64,000 bases of DNA. Source: Methanoculleus thermophilus. GTDB lineage: Archaea > Halobacteriota > Methanomicrobia > Methanomicrobiales > Methanoculleaceae. The DNA is taken from positions 459,135-523,134 of the forward strand of contig NZ_BCNX01000006.1 in assembly GCF_001571405.1 (NCBI RefSeq), given 5' to 3'. The first letter of the stretch is position 1; each line of letters opens with the position of its first letter. Positions 17,131 to 24,885 of the stretch are shown here, one piece after another. A program made the translations under genes and the position numbers. Below the pieces are notes generated by a model. That model saw only the letters and a list, made by a program, of their open reading frames with translations, made no database searches and was not told the origin of the DNA.

Positions 17131-17499
17131 TCAGTCGCCGTCCTGACACCCGGGGACGGCTGCACGAGCCTGCAGTGCCGAATAGATGTCTGGCCCTAGG
17201 ACCTCTTTTGCGCGCTCGCCGTAACGCTCTGCTATGACTGCAAGGAGCTTACGGGTCCCCGAGGCTGTGGTGGAGATTCCGACCCGTTCCACCCGGCGGA
17301 TCAGCCCGTCGCGCTCCATATCGCCGAACCGGGGAAGGACATAGTAGTGGGGTATCCCGAGGTGCTCGGCGAGCTTTCGGGTCGTAGGGAACCGTATGGT
17401 AACTCCATCTGGTGAAAAACCGATCGTTATGCAGCGTTCCTCTTCAAGAAGGATTCTCGCGGCCGCGTCAAAGATGTCGTCGTGCTCGTGCGTGGTCAT
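17131..17499 (-). CDS. Predicted winged-helix DNA-binding protein
   Basis: 122 residues: an acidic N terminus, a short beta segment (CITIGFSPDGVTIRFP), then TTRKLAEHLGIPHYYVLPRF, which has helix-turn-helix character, and GDMERDGLIRRVERVGISTT, a wing-like segment. I do not recognise a named family; methanogens have many small proteins of this design. It lies 44 bp upstream of the MscS pair on the same strand and close to the storage-protein homologue, so it could regulate either. The DNA-binding role is inferred from motif shape only. Confidence 0.55.
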   Translation of the reverse strand: MTTHEHDDIFDAAARILLEEERCITIGFSPDGVTIRFPTTRKLAEHLGIPHYYVLPRFGDMERDGLIRRVERVGISTTASGTRKLLAVIAERYGERAKEVLGPDIYSALQARAAVPGCQDGD

Positions 17500-17549
17500 C
17501 CGATCGCAACAGTAGTTGCACCCGACGGGAAAAAAGAGAGTCGGTCTGG

Positions 17550-17786
17550 TTACGCCGCTTCGGCTGCCTTCATCTCGCCCCGCTCTTCCTCGGGCATCTC
17601 CTCGAGGTAGACAACCTCCGCCCCGACGTCTTTTGCAATCTGTTCGAGTTCAACTTTGCGGAAGTGGGTTCCCTCGACTTTCAGGTGTTTCTCATCGCCC
17701 TGCTCTTCGATAACGGCGACGACACGGAACCTGGGTTGCTTCACACCGGTGCCGACCTTCTGGCGCTCTCGTACGTAGATCTTCAT
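17550..17786 (-). CDS. 78-residue conserved-looking protein, unknown function
   Basis: MKIYVRERQKVGTGVKQPRF is followed by a VVAVIEE strand, a KVEGTHFRKVELEQIAKDVG helix region, VVYLEE and an acidic/Ala tail. It is small and charged with an alternating beta-beta-alpha-beta pattern and no cysteines. A GGAGATGA-like ribosome site precedes its ATG. It is divergent from the molybdenum-storage-like gene, and paired GGTATACC palindromes lie between the two starts. I do not recognise the family. The shared promoter region suggests a linked role, possibly as regulator or partner, but this is speculative. Confidence 0.6.
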   Translation of the reverse strand: MKIYVRERQKVGTGVKQPRFRVVAVIEEQGDEKHLKVEGTHFRKVELEQIAKDVGAEVVYLEEMPEEERGEMKAAEAA

Positions 17787-17808
17787 ACCGCATTCATCTC
17801 CTATCAGG

Positions 17809-17844
17809 TGGTATACCAGTTGGTATACCCCAAAGGGATATAAC
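17809..17844. promoter_or_regulatory. Two GGTATACC palindromes and TATA box between divergent genes
   Basis: The 8-bp palindrome GGTATACC occurs at 17810-17817 and again at 17822-17829, a 12-bp period. The first extends to TGGTATACCA. GGATATAAC at about 17835-17843 is a TATA box 33-41 bp ahead of the storage-protein ATG at 17876. The paired palindromes sit between the divergent starts where a dimeric repressor could act on both. Confidence 0.6.
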
Positions 17845-17875
17845 GTTTTCCCTCAAACTGAAAGTCAGTGGTTTT

Positions 17876-18685
17876 ATGGCAGAACGGATTGAGATGAGAT
17901 CGAGGTTCAAAGGTGAGAGCCTGGTCCGGCGAACCCTGCTCCGCGAGACCGAGGCGGGCGAGCAGATCAGGATCATGCCGGACTTAAACGTGGTCAAGAT
18001 CGGCGGCCATGGCGTCATCGACTACGGACGGGCCGTGGTCTACCCGCTGGTAGAGGAGATCGGGGAACTCTCCCGGAACCATAAGATCCTGGTCGCCACC
18101 GGCGGCGGCGTCCGGGTCCGGCATATCCTCGACGTCGGGATCGACCTCGGGATGCCGACGGGGGTGCTTGCGGAACTCTCGGGTAAGATCAGTGAGCAGA
18201 ACGCGATCATGCTCTCCATCCTCCTCTCGAAGTACAACGGAGTTCGGATCACTCCCGGCGATCTCTTAGATCTCCCCTCGATCATATCCCTTGGAATGCT
18301 CCCTGTCGTCCAGGGCACCCCACCCTACGGGCTGTATGAGCACCCGCCGAGACTCGGGAGCATCCCGCCGCACCGGACCGATACCGGCGCCTTCCTGATG
18401 GCGGAGGTCATCGGCGGAAAGAGTTGCATCCTCGGAAAGAACGTCGACGGTCTCTACACCGAAAATCCTTTTGAGAACCCCGACGCCGAGTTCATCCCGG
18501 AGATCACCGCCGACGAGCTCCTGGAGATGCACCTTGAGGATATGGTGCTCGAACCGATGGCGGTCGAGCTCCTCCGTGATGCCGTCCACGTGAGAGAGAT
18601 CAAGATCGTGAATGCCCACGTGCCGGGGAATATCACGAAGGCCGTGAACGGGGAGCGGGTTGGGACCCTGATTCGGGCCTCGTAA
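17876..18685 (+). CDS. Molybdenum storage protein (MoSto) subunit homologue, amino-acid-kinase fold
   Basis: 269 residues with the UMP-kinase/amino-acid-kinase fold. The sequence pattern is that of MosA/MosB, not of PyrH. It has KIGGHGVIDYGRAVVYPLVE near residue 42, ATGGGVRVRHI, GMPTGVLAELSGKISEQNA, PPHRTDTGAFLMAE and a C terminus HVREIKIVNAHVPGNITKAV ending GERVGTLIRAS. In Azotobacter the MosA/MosB cage stores ~100 Mo or W atoms as ATP-driven polyoxometalate clusters. Here there is a single subunit gene, between Mo/W importers. Polynucleotide or nucleotide kinase activity is the alternative but fits the context less well. Confidence 0.82.
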   Translation: MAERIEMRSRFKGESLVRRTLLRETEAGEQIRIMPDLNVVKIGGHGVIDYGRAVVYPLVEEIGELSRNHKILVATGGGVRVRHILDVGIDLGMPTGVLAELSGKISEQNAIMLSILLSKYNGVRITPGDLLDLPSIISLGMLPVVQGTPPYGLYEHPPRLGSIPPHRTDTGAFLMAEVIGGKSCILGKNVDGLYTENPFENPDAEFIPEITADELLEMHLEDMVLEPMAVELLRDAVHVREIKIVNAHVPGNITKAVNGERVGTLIRAS

Positions 18686-18761
18686 ACCTCTCTGTCAATC
18701 TTTTCCCATTAACTCGAAAGATGGCTTATTTAGCCTTGTAGGTCGATCAGTACAATATCCT

Positions 18762-19460
18762 ATGACTATCTACCTTGGCATTGACGACACCGACACCCGC
18801 GAGTCCCGGGGAACCGGACGGCTCGCTCGCGCGATTGCAGCAGAACTCGCCAGGATGTATACGGTGACGGGGGTGACCCGGCACCAACTCTTTGTCCACC
18901 CCGCTGTCCCTTACACCTCGCATAACAGCTCAGCGGTCATCCACATCCATGAAGAGACAAACGGGGCCGTGGCCGAGATCTTTGAGACGGCAAAGGAACT
19001 GATGCTCGCCGACTTCATCGAGGGGAGCGATCCCGGGATCTGTGTCGCTGGCGACCGAAAGATCAACGGCGACATCACCCACTTCGGGCTCGCCGCAAAG
19101 ACGAGTATCGTGACGCAGGATGAGGCGCGTTCCCTTGCCCGCGAGGCCGGAATCCTCCTTGAAGGGCTTGGAGGTACCGAGGACGGCGTCATCGGCGCGC
19201 TCGCTGGGGTGGGTCTCGCGGCATCGGGGAACGATGGCAGGTTTGTTCAGAAGGGAACGATCCGGGACCTACGCGGCAACCAGACGATTGCGGCGATCCT
19301 TAATTCCGGCGTCGACCGGGTCATGACCCGCGACGGCGCAGCGGTCGAGGAAGGTGTCGTCGCGCTCCGGAAGTTCCCAAAACCCGCCTGCGTCGGGGGA
19401 AAGGCGATCCTCTACGTCGAGGCTGACGGCGAGGGATATCGCGATATCGTGGTGGGATGA
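18762..19460 (+). CDS. TiaS-like GIDDTD-domain protein
   Basis: 232 residues. It opens IYLGIDDTDTRESRGTGRLA, the phosphate-binding motif of the N-terminal domain of TiaS, which puts agmatine on C34 of tRNA-Ile2. A second glycine-rich stretch, GLGGTEDGVIGALAGVGLAA, follows at ~140. The RNA-binding OB fold and zinc ribbon of true TiaS (~420 residues) are absent, so this is a stand-alone catalytic-like domain that probably acts on another substrate. It sits between the storage-protein homologue and tupABC copy 2, but separate promoters are possible (76-bp gap). Confidence 0.65.
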   Translation: MTIYLGIDDTDTRESRGTGRLARAIAAELARMYTVTGVTRHQLFVHPAVPYTSHNSSAVIHIHEETNGAVAEIFETAKELMLADFIEGSDPGICVAGDRKINGDITHFGLAAKTSIVTQDEARSLAREAGILLEGLGGTEDGVIGALAGVGLAASGNDGRFVQKGTIRDLRGNQTIAAILNSGVDRVMTRDGAAVEEGVVALRKFPKPACVGGKAILYVEADGEGYRDIVVG

Positions 19461-19693
19461 ACCGCGGAGATCCCGGTTCTCTATAAATCTTTTTTGAGTT
19501 CGCCTTCGGCGGTCAATCCCTATCCTCCCATCGCACCCCTCGCAGTTGCTCGTTCTCTTTCCTGTCTTCGGGCTCCTAGTCTATTAATCAGCATCTTTAC
19601 TGCGACTGCCGTTCCGCGCCCGGCGGCGGGGGGTCGGCGGAGCACCCTGTCCCGGGGGCCTTAATAATCAAATTTAGTTTCTTTTTTTTCTGT
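19461..19693. other. Intergenic region upstream of tupABC copy 2
   Basis: No gene is evident. A GC-rich stretch (GGCGGCGGGGGGTCGGCGG) at about 19622-19640 is followed by a sharp change to AT-rich DNA with T-runs, which leads into the promoter of the next operon. Confidence 0.5.
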
Positions 19694-19708
19694 GTTAATA
19701 TGATTAAC
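19694..19708. promoter_or_regulatory. Inverted repeat GTTAAT-N3-ATTAAC upstream of tupABC copy 2
   Basis: GTTAATATGATTAAC has perfect 6-bp arms with a 3-bp spacer. The same half-sites with 8-bp spacers occur at 8332-8351 and 11250-11269. It lies upstream of the TATA box and could be an activator or repressor site. Confidence 0.4.
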
Positions 19709-19751
19709 TTTATTAAGTTTCTATTAATTCAAAACAGTTCTATTTAAATGT

Positions 19752-19767
19752 AGATATCACGATATCT
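19752..19767. promoter_or_regulatory. 16-bp palindrome AGATATC-AC-GATATCT over the tupA2 start region
   Basis: A perfect inverted repeat with a 2-bp centre, 11 bp before the tupA2 ATG. TATTTAAAT at 19741-19749 is the TATA box, so the palindrome covers the expected transcription start, the classic position for an archaeal repressor. No copy is present at the tupABC copy 1 promoter. Confidence 0.6.
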
Positions 19768-19778
19768 CTTTGAGAACT

Positions 19779-20702
19779 ATGCAACAAAGAACCATTTTTG
19801 CAGTTACGGCCATATTGGTCGCATTTATGCTCATCTGCGGCTGTACTGGGACGACATCCGACCAGACTCCCGGAGAAAAGCAGCAGCTCCGTATCGCAAC
19901 GACGACCAGTCTCTACGATACCAAACTCCTCGATCACCTCACCCCGATCTTTGAGGAGAAGTACAACGCCGAGCTGATCATTGTCTCTGGCGGAACCGGC
20001 AAGGCGATCGAGTATGGACAGCGGGGCGACGTTGACGTCCTGATGGTGCACGACCGTGCACGTGAAGATGCCTTCCTCGCCGACGGCTACGGTACCAACC
20101 GGCGCGTATTCGCCTACAACTACTTCATCATCATCGGACCCGAGTCCGACCCGGCCGGCATCAAGGGCATGGACCCCGAGCAGGCATTCACCACCATCCG
20201 TGAGAAGGGAATGGCTGGTGAGAATGTCGTCTTCGTCTCGCGCGGCGACGCCTCGGGAACGCACTCAAAGGAGCAGGCAATCTGGAAGGCAGCCGGATTC
20301 AACTACTCGACAGATATCCAGGGCTCCGGCAGCTGGTACCAGGAGGCCGGGACCGGCATGGGTGCGACCATTGCGATGGCGAATGAAAAGCAGGCCTATG
20401 CTCTCTCCGACATCGGGACATTCCTTGCCTACAAGGGCGATGTTGACCTCGTAGCGCTCGTCGACGAGGGCGATGCCCTGCTCAACGTCTACTGCGCAAT
20501 GCAGATCAACCCCGAGAAGTACCCCGACACCAACACCGCCCTCGCGAAGGACTGGATCAACTTCCTGATCTCTGACGAGATCCAGCAGGAGATCGCCTCC
20601 TTCGGTGTCGAAGAGTATGGCCAGCCGCTCTTCTATGCCGCCCAGAACGACTGGGAGAAGATCGGCGTGCCGCAGGCTGAAGTGAAGGACCCGGTCCTCT
20701 GA
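19779..20702 (+). CDS. tupA: Tungstate ABC transporter substrate-binding lipoprotein, copy 2
   Basis: About 307 residues. A short signal peptide ends at the lipobox-like LICGC. The body has RIATTTSLYDTKLLDHLTPI, RGDVDVLMVHDRAREDAFLA, NYFIIIGPESDPAGIKGMD, FVSRGDASGTHSKEQAIWKA, SWYQEAGTGMGATI and LSDIGTFLAY. It is a clear paralogue of the tupA at 8373 but divergent, and it lacks the ECTEPP-NCT C-terminal tail of that copy. An in-frame TTG at 19770 is less likely than ATG 19779. First gene of tupABC copy 2. Confidence 0.92.
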   Translation: MQQRTIFAVTAILVAFMLICGCTGTTSDQTPGEKQQLRIATTTSLYDTKLLDHLTPIFEEKYNAELIIVSGGTGKAIEYGQRGDVDVLMVHDRAREDAFLADGYGTNRRVFAYNYFIIIGPESDPAGIKGMDPEQAFTTIREKGMAGENVVFVSRGDASGTHSKEQAIWKAAGFNYSTDIQGSGSWYQEAGTGMGATIAMANEKQAYALSDIGTFLAYKGDVDLVALVDEGDALLNVYCAMQINPEKYPDTNTALAKDWINFLISDEIQQEIASFGVEEYGQPLFYAAQNDWEKIGVPQAEVKDPVL

Positions 20703-20760
20703 TCCAGCCAAAAAATCTACCCTTTTTGTCCAGGAACGGACCACAGTTAGGTGCCAAAGT

Positions 20761-21462
20761 ATGTACGAGATCATCGAGGGATTTCTGGAGGCGCTCCGGC
20801 TCATCATAACGCTTGATCCTGATGTTATGGCAATCTCCTTGCGGAGCATCATTGTCTCATTCACAGCAACGATCTTTGCCTCACTGATCGCCGTTCCGCT
20901 CGGCGGCGTAATCTACTTTGGGTCGTTCCCGGGCAAGAAGAGTCTCATTAACCTGATTCAGACCCTCTACTCTCTGCCGACGGTCATCGTCGGGTTGCTC
21001 ATCTTCCTGCTCCTCTCCCGCGTCGGGCCGTTTGGATTTCTGCGACTGCTCTTCACCCCGACCGCCATGATCATCGCACAGACGGTTCTTATCCTGCCGA
21101 TCATGATCGGTCTTACGATATCCGCTCTCTCGGGGGTCGATCCGATCATCAGGGATACCCTCCGCTCGCTTGGAGCGACTCGTTTTCAGTTCCTCGCAAA
21201 CACCATGAAGGAGGCCAAATTCGCGATCCTTGCGGCCGTTGCACTTGGATTCGGGCGGGCGATATCCGAGGTCGGAGCGGCGATCCTTGTCGGCGGCAAC
21301 ATCATGGCGTCGTCATTTTCGAGTTCGACCCGGGTGCTGACGACCGCGATATCTCTCGAGACCTCGATGGGGAACATCTCTCAGTCCATCGCACTCGGGA
21401 TCGTCCTCCTCGCAATCGCTCTCGTCGTCAACTTCGTCATAACCACGGTCCAGCACAGGTGA
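20761..21462 (+). CDS. tupB: Tungstate ABC transporter permease, copy 2
   Basis: 233 residues, about five or six membrane helices, with TLYSLPTVIVGLLIFLLLSR and the ATPase-docking segment AISEVGAAILVGGNIMASSF. It aligns end to end with the TupB at 9413. It lies 58 bp after tupA2 and 4 bp before tupC2, the same gene spacing as copy 1, so the operons arose by duplication or shared descent of the whole cassette. Confidence 0.92.
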   Translation: MYEIIEGFLEALRLIITLDPDVMAISLRSIIVSFTATIFASLIAVPLGGVIYFGSFPGKKSLINLIQTLYSLPTVIVGLLIFLLLSRVGPFGFLRLLFTPTAMIIAQTVLILPIMIGLTISALSGVDPIIRDTLRSLGATRFQFLANTMKEAKFAILAAVALGFGRAISEVGAAILVGGNIMASSFSSSTRVLTTAISLETSMGNISQSIALGIVLLAIALVVNFVITTVQHR

Positions 21463-21466
21463 TCCC

Positions 21467-22543
21467 ATGATTGAACTTGAAGGCGTCAGAAAATCGTTCG
21501 ACGGCAAGGAGGTGCTTGCCGGCGTTTCCGCACGCATCGAGCGTGGGGAGATCTTTGCCGTCATCGGGCCAAGCGGGTCCGGAAAATCAACCCTGCTGCG
21601 CCTCATCGACCTCCTCGATACCCCGACAGGAGGCGCGATCCGGATCAACGGCGTCGATATCCATGCAAATCGTGAAGAGAGTCATAGAGTACAGCGGATG
21701 ATGGGGATGGTCTTCCAGAAACCCGCCGTCTTCAACACGACCGTTGCGGAGAATATTGCAGTTGGACTCCGGTTTAGAGGGATCAAGGAGGCGGCGATCA
21801 AGGCGAAGGTCGAGGAGGCCCTTGCCGTGGTCGGCCTTGCCGGCTACGAAGAACGGCGGGCCAGAACCCTCTCGGGCGGGGAGATGCAGCGGGTGGCGCT
21901 TGCCCGGGCGATGGTGATCGAACCGGAGATCCTCCTGATGGATGAACCGACCGCAAACCTTGATCCCGTCTCGGTGGAGAAGATTGAGGAACTGGTGGTG
22001 CGGATCAACCGCGACCTCGGGACGACGATCGTCTTTTCGACCCACGATATGTACCAGGGCCAGCGGCTTGCCCACCTGATTGGCGTACTGATGAACGGGC
22101 GGTTTGCGCAGGTAGGGACTCCGCGGGAGGTCTTCACCCATCCGGCAAGTCGGGAGGTCGCCCGGTTCGTCGGGATCGAGAATATCATCGACGGCGTCGT
22201 CGTCGCCAGCAACGGCACCTGTGCCGTCGATGCTGGCGGCGTCAGGATTCGGACTCGCTCGCCGCTTACCCCGGAGGAACTGGTCAGTCTCTGCATCCGT
22301 TCGGAAGACCTGCGGGTCACCCCGGCAGGTGAGGCGACGACCGCGCCGGGAAAGAACACCCTTCCCGGCATCGTGACCTCGATCGTGCCTCGCGGCCCGT
22401 TCAGCAGGGTGACTGTCGACTGCGGGATAACCCTCTCGTCAATTCTTTCCTGGAAGGTGGTCGACAATCTCGGCATCCGCGAAGGGAGCCATGTTGCGGT
22501 CTCGTTTGCGGAAGAGTCGGTTCATGTTGTCAGGCGGGGATGA
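21467..22543 (+). CDS. tupC: Tungstate ABC transporter ATP-binding protein, copy 2
   Basis: 358 residues. Walker A GPSGSGKST, Q-loop MVFQKPAVFNTTV, signature LSGGEMQR, Walker B LLMDEPTANLDP and H-loop STHD are all present, followed by a ~120-residue TOBE-like domain starting FVGIENIIDGVVVASNGT. The tupC at 10113 has the same architecture. It ends the operon and converges on the ABC-class ATPase gene. Confidence 0.92.
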   Translation: MIELEGVRKSFDGKEVLAGVSARIERGEIFAVIGPSGSGKSTLLRLIDLLDTPTGGAIRINGVDIHANREESHRVQRMMGMVFQKPAVFNTTVAENIAVGLRFRGIKEAAIKAKVEEALAVVGLAGYEERRARTLSGGEMQRVALARAMVIEPEILLMDEPTANLDPVSVEKIEELVVRINRDLGTTIVFSTHDMYQGQRLAHLIGVLMNGRFAQVGTPREVFTHPASREVARFVGIENIIDGVVVASNGTCAVDAGGVRIRTRSPLTPEELVSLCIRSEDLRVTPAGEATTAPGKNTLPGIVTSIVPRGPFSRVTVDCGITLSSILSWKVVDNLGIREGSHVAVSFAEESVHVVRRG

Positions 22544-22632
22544 GGGATTCCCGCGTGTTGGACTCTCGCGTGACCCGTACTATTGCGGCTGCACGGGTCG
22601 AGACGATAGACCCCAACCATCTTTTCTCAAGT

Positions 22633-24006
22633 CTACCGGTCTTTTGCCGCGAGGTGCTCCCGTACCTCCACCAGGTACCGATCCAGCCGGCGCCGGAACT
22701 CCCGGGGATCGAGGCCCCGCGCCTCGTGGCCCGACAACTGCAGGATACGATCGGCCTGCGCGATCAGGATGTCGAGCGATGATGCTGCGTAGATGAGCGT
22801 CGTCTCCCCGAGCGCCTCTCGCCGGGTGGCGAGCAGTGTCGATAACGGCGTCACCTCGCCGCTCTGGAGGCAGCCCGGAACCAGCAGATTTGTCGCGGAA
22901 CGGTCCTCGTCGAGGATGAGGATCGGCACCCCGGCCGAGAGCGCGGTCTGGATCTCGTGCGCCATCACAAGCGACCCGCTCCCCTGACCGGATGCCGCCC
23001 CGGGATGGCCGTCGATCCCGGGCGGGAGGCGGCCAAAGAAGAGGCTGACGTCCGCCCTATCAAGGTGGCGCTCGCCTGCCTCAGCCTGGGCGATCCCGCC
23101 CAGGCTGACGAGGAGTTCCCGCCCGTCCCCTGCGGCATGGTCGTCCTGTCCGGCGATGACCGCATGAAGGAAGGTGCTCTTTCCCTCGGCGTTCGAGCCC
23201 GCGACCGCAAAGACCTCCCGCCGCTGCAGCCCAAGACCGGTCACGACCCTGCCGCTCCCGGCGAGTTCCACCTCGACCGGATCGAGTTCCAACGGGCATC
23301 GGAAGGGGATGTGCGTCCCCTCTTTCGGGCCCGCGATCCGGTGGTGACACCGAAACTGAGTGAACTGGCGGGCCGGCCGCGTCCCGTCGCCGATGAATGC
23401 CACAAGCCCCATCTTCGGGAGAGCGCGTCGGAGCGCCTTCTGGTCGATGGAGAGTTCTCGGGCCGCGGCAAGGTCCCTCTCGGGCACCCGGCGCACGACA
23501 CGATCGATCGCCTCGAGGAGTGATCCGAGCCGCTCGAGAACCTCTCTTACCGTGGCATGCGTGGGCGGGCCCGGGTACGGGAGGGCGCCCCTGACGACGA
23601 GATGAAGCCCGGAGCCGTCAATCCGATTCTCGTTGTCCGGACGCCAGAGGTTCGTTCCGAGGGCACTGTTTGACGCGATCAGCGTGACCGGCTCCACGTT
23701 CTGCAGGCAGTGGGCGGGGTGCTCCGTCCCGATCCCGGCTATCGGACCGAGGTCCCGCTCGGTGGGGACCGCCGCCTTGATTGCCTCGATAATCACCCCG
23801 ACAGCCCCATCGCCACCCAGATCGAAAATCTGTACCGGGAGCAGCACCGGGATGCTGAACCGGAGCGCCGTTGTATCGAGCGACCGGACAAGGTACGTGT
23901 TGACGAGGTCACGCGCTGCCTCCCGGTCGATGCGCACCCGGCCCCCGTCAAGATCCGCGATGATCCGGTGAACCTGCCCCTGCCAGGATTCCGCCGCCCC
24001 GCTCAT
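22633..24006 (-). CDS. Predicted ATPase of the ABC class (COG3044-like)
   Basis: 457 residues. A P-loop GSNAEGKSTFLHAV lies at about residue 268, followed by a long ABC-like core with a Walker B-type segment PILILDEDRSATNLL and a terminal LDRYLVEVREHL helix. This is the layout of the stand-alone ABC-class ATPases found sporadically in bacteria and archaea, whose role is unknown. There are no membrane helices or partner permease, so it is not a transporter. It is convergent with tupC2 and divergent from the next gene. Confidence 0.75.
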   Translation of the reverse strand: MSGAAESWQGQVHRIIADLDGGRVRIDREAARDLVNTYLVRSLDTTALRFSIPVLLPVQIFDLGGDGAVGVIIEAIKAAVPTERDLGPIAGIGTEHPAHCLQNVEPVTLIASNSALGTNLWRPDNENRIDGSGLHLVVRGALPYPGPPTHATVREVLERLGSLLEAIDRVVRRVPERDLAAARELSIDQKALRRALPKMGLVAFIGDGTRPARQFTQFRCHHRIAGPKEGTHIPFRCPLELDPVEVELAGSGRVVTGLGLQRREVFAVAGSNAEGKSTFLHAVIAGQDDHAAGDGRELLVSLGGIAQAEAGERHLDRADVSLFFGRLPPGIDGHPGAASGQGSGSLVMAHEIQTALSAGVPILILDEDRSATNLLVPGCLQSGEVTPLSTLLATRREALGETTLIYAASSLDILIAQADRILQLSGHEARGLDPREFRRRLDRYLVEVREHLAAKDR

Positions 24007-24100
24007 CCTTTCTCATCAGGTAATGGTCTCCTGGATCCAAAGGTTTTCCGCACAACTGCCCGCCGCGCCCTTAAATAGAGATGCGGCCCACCATTCTATA

Positions 24101-24883
24101 ATGGAACTGATAGTCCTTGCGAGCGGGAGCAAAGGAAACTGCACCTACCTGCGAGGGGAGCGAGGTGCGCTGCTCATCGACGCAGGGCTCTCAGCACGTG
24201 AGACCCTCCGGCGCCTTGCGGATGCCGGTGCCGATGCATCGCTCATTGAGGGCATCCTAGTCACCCACGAGCATATCGACCATGTTCGGGGCGTCGACGT
24301 CCTGGCAAGGAGGCTTGGCGTCCCGGTCTATGCGACCGGCGGCACGCTGGCCGCGCTTTCCGGGAAATGCAGGCAATCGATGGAACTGCGACGGTGCAGG
24401 TGCGGTGAGTCATTTGCTCTCGGCGACTTTTCTGTCGAGCCCTTTGCCGTCTCCCACGATGCTAACGAGCCCTGCGGGTTCTCGGTCACTGAGGGCGACC
24501 TCCGCATCGGGTGCTGCACCGATACCGGGACCATAACCCCGACGATCTTCGATAGCCTCGCCTCCTGCGATGCTATCCTTCTTGAGAGCAACCACTGTCC
24601 CAATATGCTTGAGAATGGTCCGTACCCCGCCTATTTGAAGAGCCGGATACGCTCAAAGCGCGGGCACCTCTCAAACCCCGACGCCGCTCGCTGCCTGCAG
24701 CGGCTTGCCGACCACATTCACATGGCCGTGCTCGCCCACTTAAGCGAGATCAACAACACGCAGGAGAAAGCGTTGGCGAGCGCCCTTGAAGGCCTCGGGT
24801 TCTACTCCGACCAGGTTGCCGTCACCGTGGCCTCCCAGAACCCGGATCCTCTGCACCCGGAGTTCTGCGGTCTCCAACTCTGA
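24101..24883 (+). CDS. Metallo-beta-lactamase-fold hydrolase (YycJ/WalJ-like)
   Basis: 260 residues. It starts MELIVLASGSKGNCTYL, a near-diagnostic opening for the YycJ family, and has the metal motif THEHIDH at ~50, then SHDANEPCGF, CTDTG and ESNH. These complete a di-metal hydrolase site. Family members are proposed 5'-3' or endonucleases in DNA repair; the archaeal role is untested. I start at ATG 24101, since CTTAAATAG at about 24070-24078 is a TATA box only ~25 bp away, giving a nearly leaderless mRNA; the frame is open from 24023. Confidence 0.85.
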   Translation: MELIVLASGSKGNCTYLRGERGALLIDAGLSARETLRRLADAGADASLIEGILVTHEHIDHVRGVDVLARRLGVPVYATGGTLAALSGKCRQSMELRRCRCGESFALGDFSVEPFAVSHDANEPCGFSVTEGDLRIGCCTDTGTITPTIFDSLASCDAILLESNHCPNMLENGPYPAYLKSRIRSKRGHLSNPDAARCLQRLADHIHMAVLAHLSEINNTQEKALASALEGLGFYSDQVAVTVASQNPDPLHPEFCGLQL

Positions 24884-24885
24884 TA

